From Romanomermis culicivorax (taxonomy: Eukaryota > Nematoda > Enoplea > Mermithida > Mermithidae), in NCBI GenBank assembly GCA_963922205.1, contig CAWUHX010000029.1, positions 1 to 64,000 of the forward strand: a stretch of 64,000 nt of DNA. Reading direction: 5' to 3'. This document shows, piece by piece, positions 28,875 through 41,200 of the stretch (positions within the stretch are counted from its first letter, which is position 1; each line of letters begins with the position of its first letter). Made by a program: the position numbers and the translations under genes. Under the pieces are notes generated by a model that searched no databases, was not told the DNA's origin, and saw nothing but the letters and a program-made list of their open reading frames with translations.

Positions 28875-29263
28875 GTACTACCCCAAATAAACGCACAGTG
28901 CGTTTATTTTTTCAAACGGTCGCTGGAGGGTGCGTCTATTCAAGGGGTGCGTTAATTCGAGGGGGTGCGTTTATTGTTCCAAACCACAATTTCGGGGGTG
29001 CGTTAATTCGAGGTAACGATGAACGCAACCATCATTTTCCAATTTTTATTCAAATTCAAGCAAAACAAAATGATGTTACGTAACGCGCCAACGCATATAG
29101 GTACTCATTTTAACAAACGAGCGCGAAAAATTGAAAAAATAAAAAAGACGCACCCGGTGCGTTAAATCGAGGGGGTGCGTTTATTTTTTCAAATGCTCTC
29201 TAGAGGGTGCGTCTATTCGAGGGGTGCGTTAATTCGAGGGGGTGCGTTTATTTGGGGTAGTAC
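28875..29263. mobile_element. 389-bp MITE with perfect ~22-bp terminal inverted repeats
   Basis: The ends are GTACTACCCCAAATAAACGC and its exact reverse complement GCGTTTATTTGGGGTAGTAC. Inside are several GGTGCGTTAATTCGAGG sub-repeats on both sides. It lies in the 2.2-kb region between the divergent starts of alpha-tubulin and the membrane-protein gene. Confidence 0.85.
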
Positions 29264-29835
29264 AGTAATCACCGTTTTCATGGAGACCTCGTTTTTGACG
29301 CGTGAGAAAATATTGGGAAATGAGTGATGAGTAAAATCCTGATTCCAGACAAAATGTTAAAATTTACGGACCAAATACCTACATAGCTTGGGATCAGAAC
29401 TGAGTAATATGCTGATGTGCTGATATTTTCAATCCGCTCGACAGTGCCGTCAACTAGTCAGAAATTCGTAAAAATCAGCTAGAAATTAACAATTTTTCAT
29501 CAACTTGAGGGAAACAGAAAAAAATCATTTAGGGCTGATCATAGCCCACATTGATTACTAAAAAATAAGAATAATCGAACTCCATAACAGAAACATTAAG
29601 CCCGCAAGTGAATTATTAGCAAGTAAACATCATCTTGGAATGGGAATAAATGCAAATCAAGAATTCAATAACATTGCCATTTTCACCTCACAAATAATTT
29701 GGAATCGACAAGGAATCTCCAGAGCCACAATTCTAAAGATATATTTTTCCCGAACATCCTGGCGGCAAGCACTGAACTTCCAGTTCTTTAACACCATTGT
29801 TGAAAGTTGTTTCCACCAAATTTTCTAAGATTTTT

Positions 29836-30055
29836 TGGGGTTTTTTTTCAATTTTAATTTCATTTTCATTTTAAATTTCAATTTCATTTTAAATTTCAAT
29901 TTTATTTTAAATTTCAATCTCATTTTCATCTCAATTATTTTCATTTTCATCTCAATCATTTTCATTTTCACCTCAATCATTTTCTTTTTCACTTCAATCA
30001 TTTTCATTTTAAATCATTTTCATTTTAAATCATTTTCTTTTTCAATTTGATTTTT
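29836..30055. repeat. TTTCAATTTCATTTTAAA-type low-complexity minisatellite
   Basis: Short units of the form TTTCAATTTCATTTTAAA are repeated for about 220 bp. The apparent Lys/Met-rich ORFs on both strands come from this repeat. Confidence 0.85.
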
Positions 30056-30279
30056 TTTCCAAATAAATTCCTCTCAAGTTACATATCAGCAATTTTTTTA
30101 TAAATTTATTAGAAAAGTGTAAACTTGAAGAATGGTGGATAGCATTTCAAAATACATCGGCCAGCACGTGAATATTGCGTAATAGGTGTTTGAATAAAAA
30201 AACAACCATTGGAGTAAACAAAAAAAATCGGTGCGTGATGTTACTTGCAATAACGACTTGAGCGAGACATCTCCAGGTC

Positions 30280-30323
30280 AATTTTCACCGTCATCAATCT
30301 GAGGATTGATGACGGTGAAAATT
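30280..30323. repeat. Perfect 20-bp hairpin palindrome
   Basis: The left arm AATTTTCACCGTCATCAATC (30280-30299) is the exact reverse complement of 30304-30323, around a TGAG loop. It lies about 310 bp upstream of the start codon at 30635. It could be a short fold-back insertion or a transcribed hairpin. Confidence 0.85.
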
Positions 30324-30634
30324 ATTATAGAAATATATATTCTCAAAAAATTGTCAATTCGGTAAACGGACACGAATACTGAAACATAAGGATCAGTTTA
30401 CAACATAGGTCAACTAACAACACCTTGAATTATTTACTCATTTTCAACGTTTGCTAGCCAACGAGCGATCGGTTCGTTTCCATTGTCCGATCGGAAAATT
30501 TTCTTTCCCGTCAGCTCAGTTTCACCTTAATCCCTTTGGCGGTTCATAGTCGTAAGACCATCGTCGGATATTTGTAAATCGAAACAGATTCGGTCTCGAT
30601 TTCCCGTTAACGTTTTTCGATTCGCATCATCGGA

Positions 30635-33600
30635 ATGGGCGTCGAATTGATCATCATTGTCATCGTAATTTTGGCCATCGCGGCATTCGCCTTCTTGAAC
30701 AAAGACAAATTTATGGGAGGCGTGGCGCCCCCGGCACCCGATAATCCAGTAAGTCATCAAGTTTTTTGATGGTCCGTTTTTAGAAGCTCGGACCTTAAGT
30801 ACATATAATGGATCTCCGATGTCTGGGGGGAATAAAGTCACTTTCTTGCAGACTGCCCAAAATTTTAGCGAGGTCATTGACAGAAAAAATATTGCTTTTT
30901 TTACCCGAAATGTCCGAAAAATGGTTCATAAATAGTAATTTTTACCTAAAAAACCCATATAACTATAGTCTGTTTTTCTTAAAATGCTTCCAAATAGTGA
31001 AAGTGGAAAGCAAGTAGTATTTCACATTTTTGCGATTTTCTGATGAACAAAATATCATGTAGGACTGGAAATTTGTGAGCATACTGATCTGACCTTTAAC
31101 AATTTTTAGAGTGAAAAATTTTACAAAAAAAACTTTATGTAAACGATTTTGACGGCAGTACTGATTCGTGTCACTTTTCTATTCGGAAGCATTTTATAAA
31201 AAACAGACTATAAGCATTTACAACGCGAAGCGCTGCCAAAAAAATTGACATTTCTTTCCATTTTTTGTTCAGAAATGACCATTTTCAGCCAGGCTTTTTC
31301 GATCAAAGGGATGGGGTTTCTATGGATAGCCCATTTGCGCCATGAGATTGCTGCATCTTGAGTGGGTCACCATATGACTAGCCATATGTTTGACGATTTT
31401 TGACGAGTTCTAATGGCACTTCCTTCCAATTACATGCATGACTCCGACGAAAAGTGATGTTGTTCTCCACCACGTTTTCAAAAGCGGCTCCAAAATACCA
31501 ATCTTGCGAATTAACAATACCCCTGTCACTGATTACCGTGATTGTCAACTTTTGTGTATGACATTCGCAATGTAAATGAAAATTAGGAATGGCACGCAGC
31601 TACTGTTCATTTCTCAAAGTATGCAGATTACTATCGTATCTGGGCTAAATTATTGTTTCGTCACGAAATGCCAAAACGATGATTTTTCATCTGTGCTGAA
31701 GGAATGAGATGCTGCTGAAGATTGAGCGATTGCAATACAAGAAGTATACGTTACTTTTTAATAAAATTAACATAAATGAACGAGAACAAGCTTAAGCATA
31801 AGAATTAAGTGGTGTAAACTGATGTTAATGTAAAATATAAAGAACTGCTAAAATGAATGCTTAAGGGTTATTTATACTTGTCTTTTCTGACGGAACGGAC
31901 CAGAACGGAATGTAATCACCACAACTTAGCCGAACGAAAGGGAAATTTTCTTTCCGTTCGGTTGGAGGTTACCGTCGGTCGTTTTCCATAGTTATCCTTT
32001 CGGTTGTATCCCTATTCCTCGAAAGTCCCTATTCTTCGAAAGTCCCGATTCCTAGAAAAGTGGATAGAATTACCGATTCCTCGAAACATGCTTTAGTGCA
32101 TCATGAATTTGCTTTCCTGATTCCTCAAAAGTGCCGATTCCTCGAAAAGAAGATAAAATTTATGATTCATCGAACATTGGTGCATCACAAATCTCAGTTT
32201 ATCGAAAGTGCATATACAGACAGATCGATTTTCTTGAAACGTCTGTAAATTTGATCGTAAATACTATAATTTCAAAATTACCATATCTGATGATATGAAG
32301 ATTAGTTCATTAGAAAATAAAATAAAAAATAAGACTAGTTTACTGGAAAATGCCCCGATGGGGCAGGAAAAAGAGGAATATACTTGCTTAGATAGTTGCC
32401 AAGCTAGAAAAAGGATTGAACTAGATTTTTGAGAACCTGGGTTGAAGATGGAAAAAATTCACTTTCGTTACATTGGATTTTCATTCTTCCTCAAAAAAAA
32501 TTTTCGATGTCTGTGAAAAAGTATATTCTGCAGCGTCGTGCATTTTGTCCTTCCCCTGGCATCAAGTACATTAAAATTTTTCTGTATGAAAATTATATGC
32601 ACTTTCATCAATTTTTGAAGTTTCTTTTCAGACGAGCCACCTTCCTAAGTTATGGAATTTTGCAACTGTTGTTCCTATTTTCAAAAAAGGTGACCCAGCC
32701 CTGGTTGAAAATTATCGTCCTGTCAGTCCCATGCAAAATTATGGAAAAAATTATTAATAATAAAATTTTAAGTTTCCTTCATCAGCATAACCTTTTAGCA
32801 GATCAACAGTTTGGTTTCCTAAAACATAGATCCTGCGGACTACAGTTACTCAAGTGTAAAAACTCATGGTTAAATCAGTTGGACAAAGGACACTCCTCAG
32901 ACATAGTGTACATTGACTTTGCCAAGGCCTTTGATTCAGTTTCCCATTCTAAGGTCCTTCTCAAACTTTCTAAATATGGTCTCTCTGGTCCCCTTTTAAG
33001 CTATATATCAAATTTTCTTAAGAATAGATTTCAGAGGGTCAAAATTGGAAACTTCCTATCATCTCAGCTCAAAGTGTCTAGTGGTGTGCCCCAAGGTAGT
33101 GTATTAGGTCCAACTTTGTTTCTTTTGTACATAAATGACATTATTGACAATATCGAAAGTGAAATTTTTCTTTTTGCAGATGATCTAAAAATTTTCAATG
33201 TATCAACAAATTTTATGATTCTTCAACAAGACCTTGATACTCTTTCAAATTGGTCTACCATTTGGCAATTACCTACATCTACTAGAAAAAGTTATGTCTT
33301 GTATTTGGGTGCAAAAAACCCATCGTGTCAATATACACTTTCTTACCAATATCTCCCATCAAACGCAAGTTATGTAATTCTTATATCTCCTAATATGAAG
33401 TTTAAAGAACACTATAGATACATCGTAAAAAAATGCCTATAATAGGTCTACTTTAATTTTCAGGTCTTTCGTCTCCCGTGAGAAAAATACTCTAGCAAAG
33501 GCTTTCGTTACTTATGTACGTCCAATATTAGAATACTGTAGTTCAGTATGGAATCCACATTTTTCAGCGGACGTACGCTACATCGAAAATGTTCAACGTA

Positions 33601-36600
33601 GATTTACCAGAAAGATTTTTGGTCATAAATCTGGTTTGTCCTATCAAGATAGACTTCAAAAGCTAGGTCTACGCAAGCTTGATATTCGTAGATTAGAATC
33701 TGCCCTCTGTACCATGTACAACATAATCCACAAAAAAACAATTCTAAATCCTGATGACTTTTTCTGTATAAACAACAACAATACGCGTCGTAATCATGAT
33801 CTAAGATTGACAATAAAGTCAGTTCATACTACTGCTTGCCAGTTTGATTTTTTTAACCGTTATATTAATGTCTGGAACTCTTTATCTTTTGATATCGTTA
33901 ATTCTCCCAGTTTGCACACTTTCAAAGAAAAAATTAAACTTCTAAACTTTGATAATCGAATTGGGGGGTGCATGTAAGTTGTTACTTTTCAAGTAACCTT
34001 TGCACCCTATTGCTGCATGATTTATCTATATGCACCTGATTTCAAATGTAAAGAAATGGTAAACCAATAGCTTTCTAACTCCTGACCGATTCAAAACTCG
34101 TGCCTCTCACACTAGCTGAAAAATGGTGAGGCAGGCATATTATAGTCATTTTCAGAACTAACTAGTTATAAAAAAACCTGAGGTTGGTTGCAACAACCCA
34201 ACCTGAGAATAATCTCAACATCAGGATTAAATTGATGATCCTGAGTTTGAGCTAATCGCAGTGTCCAGATTATTTTCTTACATTGCACAAACAATACTCA
34301 CTTCAGGATTAACTACTACTGAGTTGTAAGTTCGAGTTTGAGAATTGCGGACATTTTTTATTTGTTTGCTTTAGAGTTAGGAAAATTATACGAAAATGAT
34401 AGTGCAACCCGACAGCTCGAGCTGGGGATAATCTCCACATTGAGCTCGTTATAATCCTGATGACATTCAAATTATACCGAACTTGAGATGGAACGGAGTC
34501 GCTTTTATGTTCGAGATTATCTTGAGCTCGAGCTCAGACTCCTTTAGTGCAACTGGGCCTTGGTTACAGTCATTGAGCACCGATCTGCAAATGGGAGAAC
34601 AGGGTAATGCATACAAGAATGCTCCTGATTCAGCCGTGCCTATATTAGGGGTGTGGGCCAAATCCCATATCCGGTTCTCTCCGGCTCTACTCGCACTCCT
34701 ACGGCAACAGTACGACTTTTTTGAAAGCAGGACTGGAGGGGCAGAAATGGGCGAAACTGCTTCCCGTATGCAATCCCGCAAAAAGCGCCCTATCTGCAAA
34801 TTTCAGTTTAAATCCAAAAAATGTGAACGATGCTAATTTATTGAATAGTTAAATAGAAGAGAATAAAATTGTCTATAGCTTGTAATCAGGAGAACAGAGC
34901 GAATTCTATGCGATATGTTATATAAAATGAGTGAATTAAACATATCTTGCACAATCGATTTAGTTCTAAGAAGATTTTGTGCCATAGCTTTTTTCTAAAA
35001 ACGCCAAGTGGAATTGTATGTGCCACTTTCCCACAGTTGATTCCTGTTTTATTGGCACTAAATTGAGCAAAAAAATTCAACGCAGTTAGAAGCACACATG
35101 TGTGAGGGAGGACATGGGGGTACAAACTAGGTTGTGAAACTGGAAAATTGGTAATGAAAAAAATTTTTGGCCAACTTTTTCTGAATTTTTTTTCTCAAAA
35201 AACGCCAAAAAACCAAAAAAAAAAAAAACCCTGTACTCTCCTCAAAATTTCGGAGATCCACATGTTTGGTTGGAAAATGTTTTGATGCACTCAGCTGCAG
35301 AATATACTTTATCACAGACATGGAAAATTTTTTTTGAGAGAGAATGAAAATTCAATGTAACGAAAGTGAATTTTTTCCATCTTCAACCCAGGTTCGCAAA
35401 AATCTAGTTCAATCCTTTTTCTAGCTTGGCAACTATCTAAACAAGTATATTCTTCTTTTTCTTGCCCCATCGGGGCATTTTCTAATAAACTAGTTCACCA
35501 TGCATGAAAACCTTCATAGAAGCGCATTGAAGTTTTGAATTTGGTCATCTTCGCATCAAAGAAACAATAAAAAATCTTAAAGCTACGAATTCTCACTTTC
35601 GGTGAAAGTAAAAGATATTTAAATCGCATAGAACTTAAAACACGTTGTAAAAAGAGTGTAATGTGACCATTTCCATTAAATTCCCCATAATCAAGAACCC
35701 CTCAACCCAAAAAAAACCGCAGAAATACCTTTGTTAAAAAAGAGAACAATTTTTTGTGATTGTGTCCATTGAATTCCGCATGGTCAGAAACCTCTTGTCT
35801 CAAAAATCGCAGAAATATATTTGAAATGCACTCAATGTAATTTTGTATGTAAAGTGACCGCATTCATTAAATTCCCCCTGGTCGAAACCCCCTACCACAA
35901 AAAAATCATGAAAATACGCTTGTTTACACCGGGAATATTTTTTTTGTGTATAGTGATCGCATTTATCAAATTTCCTGTATTCAAAAACCTCTCCCGCCAA
36001 AAAATTACGAAAATACGCTTGTTTACACCCGGAATAATTATTTTAAGTAAAGTGATCGCATTCATCAAATTCCTCGCGGGTGAAAACCCCTTCCTCCGAA
36101 AAATCACGAAAATACGCTTGTTTACACCCGAGATAATTTTTCAAGTAAAGAGGTCGCATTCATCAAATTCCCGATGGTCGAAAATACCATTCGCCGAAGA
36201 ATCACGAAAATACCCTTGTTTACACCCGCGGTTTTTTTCAAGTAAAATGATCGCATTCATCAATTTCCCGATGGTCGAAAACCCCTTCCTCAAAAAAATT
36301 ACGGAAACACGCTTGTTTACACCCGGAATAATTTTTTTTTGTGTAAAGTGACTGCATCTTTTGAATTCCCCGCGGTCGAAAACTCCTTCCATTAAAAAAT
36401 CACAAAAATACGCTTGTTTATATCCGGGATCATTTTTCGTGTAAAGTGACCGCGTCCATCGAATTCCCAATGGTCGAAACCCTTTACAGCCCAAAAATCC
36501 CAATAAGGCTACCGGTTCAATTGAAACTACAAAAAATATGCTGCAAAAAATTATTTTTTTAGCCGTAAAGGCTCATCTTTTCTTCGTACGCAAGGCTTGC

Positions 36601-38193
36601 GTTGCGTGCGTTGCTTACGTTGCGTAAAAAATCTGACGCAACGCACACAACGGAAGCAACGTAAGGAGACGTAAGCAGCGCAAGCCGATTATCCATACTC
36701 GGACTTTGTGGCGCAATGGACGCAAGAAAAATACGCAAGATGCGCAAGCGGAGCATCCATACTTCCGCATTTTTGCCGTAACGGACGCAACGCACGCAAC
36801 GCAAGCCTTGCGTCCGAAGTATAGATGAGCCTTAGGTATTATATAACAAAATTGGGAAACTTTGAACCACCATATAATTGAATTGGAGCCATATCTTAAA
36901 AAAATAAAAAATCGCATTTGAGATTGCACCCCCAAGATGCCTAGGCCAGAGATATGCCACACCCATTGTGAGGCATGGTGGAACTAGGGACCGTTAAAAA
37001 GTGCGTTTTTTGCATGTTTTTGGGGCCCCACCGAGCACCACTTGCAGATAGAGACGAAATGACAAAAGGCACCCTGTAGTTTGCCCCTATGCCCTAAATT
37101 ATGCAAAAAAATCCGAAGGTTCTAGCTCTTACCGTTTTGGCTCTAGGGTGGTGGGAAAAGAAATTTGGGGGCCAAGTATATTATAGGTTGATGCTATCGC
37201 GCCACCTATGATTCAACGACATAAAGAGTTTTTTTGTTGATGGCCATTCATGCACATTTTCTGATCATTTTTGGATCTTTGATGCTAAGGCTTAGGCTTA
37301 GGCTCAGGACATAGGCCTAGGCTTAGGCGACCGTGGGAACTTTATGTCGTGGGAACCTTCGCGTTACAAAATGGTAAATTTGACCCTGCATTCATTATTT
37401 TCCAGAAAGCGGGATTTTCTGAAAAAAAAATTTCGAGGGATCTGGACTTTCTCTAGAACGGGATTTTGTAGATAAAATCTTAAGCACTATTCGAAGTATC
37501 GGGACTTTCGAGGAATCGGGTCTTTCGGTGAGTCGGGACGTTCGAGGAATAGGGACATTCGATAAATCGACACACAATCATCCTTTCCGACCGAAAGTGG
37601 ATTTTCAGGCTGCACGTTTCAAACTGTTGGCGATCCGTTCCGTCGAAAAAGGCAAGTATAAATAACCGCTTAGGCTTAGGCTTAGGGCGGAGCGGAGCCA
37701 TCGTAGGCGGGCGCGTAAGACCCATGCCGTCATGTATCTTCAAAATTGAGTCCATTCTGACAACTCTGCACGGAACAAGGATGGGTGCTTTTTTCTGCAT
37801 TTACCGGTTTACACACGATACTCACAATGCCGAGAAGATTTTGTAGGGTGGGTGGCCGAGGTTAAATTTAACGTGAAAGAGACGGCCACCACTTGCATAT
37901 TTTCTACCCCCTAAAAAACTTGCATAATTTTGTTTAAACTTGCTTTCCACTGATTTTTTTATCTGCATTGATCATTTCAGGTGATAAGCTGTCGAAAAAT
38001 AATTATTTTGTTGAGTTTTGAACTTCGTTGCCAAAAAAATATTCTAAAAAATTTTAAAAAATATAGCTCCAAATGACTTTTTCGGTTTATTTCGACATCT
38101 TTTTCAGAGTTTAAAATATCATAAAACATGTAAAGTAAGTGATTGGGGAACTTTTTCATATCTGCACGGAGAGCATGGTCTGCATGTTGTAAT

Positions 38194-38227
<34 letters not shown>

Positions 38228-41200
38228 TTTAAAAAAATAAAATAATAATAATAATCATAGGTGGCGCGACAGCGTCAACCTATAATATACTTGGCCCTCA
38301 AATTTCATGTCCCCCCCCCCTCTAGAGCCCAAACGGTAAGAGCTAGAACCTTCGGGTTTTTTGCATAATATCGAGCATACGGGCAAACTATGGGGTGCCT
38401 TTTGTCATTTCGCCTCTATCTGCAAGTGGTGCTCGGTGGGGCCCCAAAAACAGGTAAAAAACGCACTTTTTAAGGCCCCCCAGTTCCACCATGCCCAGCA
38501 ATCGGTGTGCCATATCCAACCTCCATACTTCGGCCTAAGCATCTTGGGGGTGTAATCTCAAATGCGAATTTTTTTTTCTTTGAAATATGGCCTCAATTCA
38601 ATTATATGGTTGTTCAAAGTCCCGGAAAACGCCAAATTCCCCAATTTTGTTATATAATACTTATGGGTTCAAAAAAATAATTTTTTGCAGCATAATGCAC
38701 TACTAATTTTTTTCCAGTTTCAATTGAACCTGTAGCCTTATTGGGATTTTTGGGCTGCTAGGGTTTTCGACCATTGGGAATTTAATGGGCGCGGCCACTT
38801 TACACAAAAAATTATCCTTGGTGTAAACAAGCGTATTTCCGTAATTTTTCAGTGGAGGGAGTTTTCGACCGCGGGGATTCAATAGATATGGTCACTTTAC
38901 ACAAAAAAATTATCCAATGTGTAAACAAGCGTATTTTCGTGATTTTTTGCTGGAAGAGGTTTTCGACCACGAGGAATTCAATAAATGTGATCACTTTACA
39001 CAAAAAAATTATCCCGTGAGTAAACAAGCGTATTTTCGTGATTTTTCAGTGGAAGGGGTTTTCGACCACGGGGAATTTGATGAATGTGATCATCTTACAT
39101 AAAAGAACTATCCTGGGTGTAAACAAGCGTATTTTTGTGATTTTCTGTGGAAGGGGTATTCGACTGCAGGGAATTCAATGGATGCTTCACTTTACACAAA
39201 AAAGTTATCCAGGGTGTAAACATGCGTATTGCCGTAATTTTCTTGTGGAGGGGATTTTCGACCACAATGAATTCCATGAATGTGATCACTTTACACAAAA
39301 AATTATGCCGTGAGTAAACAAGCGTATTTTCGAGATTTTTCAGTGGAAGGGGTTTTCGACCATGGGGAATTTGATGAATGCGATCATCTTACATATGAAA
39401 CTATTCCGGGTGTAAACAAGTGTATTTTCGTTATTTTTTGTGGAAGGTGTTTTCGACTGCGGAAAATTCAATGGATACGTCATTTTACACAAAAATCTAT
39501 CTGGGGTGTAAACAAGCATATTTTTGTGATTTTCTATGGAAGGGGTTTTCGACTGCGGGGAATTCAATGGATGCGTCACTTTACACAAAAAAATTAATCT
39601 AGATTTAACCAAGCCTATTTTCGTAATTTTTTGTGGAAGGGGTTTTCGACCATTGGGAATTGAATGCGATCACTTTACACAAAAAAATTTTCTTTGGGAG
39701 GGGTTTTCGATCACTGAGAATTTAATAAATGTGATCACTTTACACACTAATTCATATCGAGTGTAAACAAAGGTATTCCTGAGATTTTTTGGGTTGAAGA
39801 ATTCTAGACCATGAGGAATTCAATAGGTGGTTTTTTATTGTTTTTTTCCTCAAGAGATGGTTTTTTATTGTTTTTTTGACGTGAAGATGACCAAATTTAA
39901 AACTTCAATATGCTTCTATGAAGGTTTTTGTGCATGGTTGAGGCCCACTAAAAAGAGGTGAACTAGTTTATTAGAAAATGCCCCGATGGGACAGAAAAAA
40001 GGAGAATATACTTGCTTCGACAGTTGCCATGGTAGAAAAAGAAGTGGACTAGATTTTTGAGAACTTGGGTCAAAGTTGGAAAAAATTCACTTCCTTTATA
40101 TTGGATTTTCATTCTTTCGCAAAAAAAATTGTCTATGTCTGTGAAAAAGTATATTCTGCAGCTGAGTGCATCAACACACTTTCCAACCAAGCATGTGCAT
40201 CTCTGAAATTTTTAGGAGGGTACAGGCGTGGACCTTGCTGTTTTAGAATTTTTTGAGACAAAAAATTCAGAAAAAGTTGACCAAAGAATTTTTTCCATAA
40301 CAAATTTTCCAGTTTCAAAACACTCGTAGAAAATTCCCCATGTCCCCTCTCACACATGTTTGCTTCCAACTGTGTTAAACATTTTTACTGAATTTGGTGT
40401 CAACAAAAGGAATCAACTGAGGGAAAGTGGCACATAAAATCCCATTCAGCTTTTTTAGAAAAATAGCTACAGCACAAAGTCTTCTAAGAACTAAATTGAT
40501 TGTGTAAGATATGTTTAATTCACTCATTTTATATAACATATCATTTAGAATTCACTCCGTAAGTTCTACTGATTACAAGCTATAAACAAATTTATTCCCT
40601 TCTATTTAACTATTCAACAAAACAGCATCATTCATAGTTTTTGGATTTAAACTGAAATTTGCAAAAAGGGGGCTTTTTGCATGATTGCATTCGGGAAGCA
40701 ATGTCACCCATCCCTATCGCTCCCGTCCTGCTTTCAAAAAAGTCGTACTGTTGCCGTGGGAGTGCGAGTAGAGTCGGGGAGAACCGGGTACGGGATTTTG
40801 CGCACACTCCTAATATAGGCAGGCCTAAATCAGGTGCATTTTTGTATGCTTTACCCTGTTCTCCCATTTGCAGATCGGTGCCCAATCACTTTAACCAAAT
40901 CCCAGTTGCACTAAAGGGGTCTGAGCTCGAGCTCAAGGTAATCTCGAACAAAAAGGCCACTCGATTTGATCTCAAGTTCGGTATAATTTGAATGTCATCC
41001 GGATCATAACGAGCTCAATGTCGAGATTATCCCCAACTCGAGCTGTCGGGTTGCACTAAAATTTTCGCATAATTTTCTTATTCCTAAAGCAAATATATAT
41101 AAAAATTTCTGCAATTCCCAAACCCGAACTTAAACCTCAGTTTTAGTTAATCCTGAAGTGAGTATGATTTGTGCATTGGAAGAAAATAATTTGGACATTG

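Larger units (their letters stand above)
32334..35495 (+). mobile_element. TIR unit A (ACTAGTTTA...CCCCGATGGGG), with LINE inserted
   Basis: The termini are ACTAGTTTACTGGAAAATGC / CCCCGATGGGGCAG on the left and the inverse CCCCATCGGGGCATTTTC, TAATAAACTAGT on the right. The TIRs extend about 230 bp and include GTATATTCTGCAGC. Unit B (39961-41683) is the same element in the opposite orientation, without the LINE. Confidence 0.8.
32002..37579. mobile_element. 5.6-kb composite insertion with 8-bp target duplication
   Basis: The insertion splits a MITE-2 copy. ATCCTTTC at 31994-32001 is repeated at 37580-37587, as expected for an 8-bp target duplication. The ends share sub-terminal inverted repeats: CCCTATTCCTCGAAAGTCCC on the left and GGGACTTTCGAGGAATCGGG plus GAGGAATAGGGA on the right. 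Inside lie TIR unit A, a 97-bp tandem repeat and a small MITE. No transposase ORF is intact. Confidence 0.65.

Noticed and set aside
29825..30050. Lys/Met-rich and Phe/Ile-rich ORFs
   Set aside because: Translation of a simple TTTCAA/TTTCAT minisatellite.
34467..34836. Overlapping ORFs on both strands, repeated at 40628-40991
   Set aside because: They lie in the TIR unit A/B repeat and have no recognisable domain.
35821..36351. 176-codon repetitive ORF
   Set aside because: It is a translation of the 97-bp tandem repeat, whose unit length happens to stay open in one frame.
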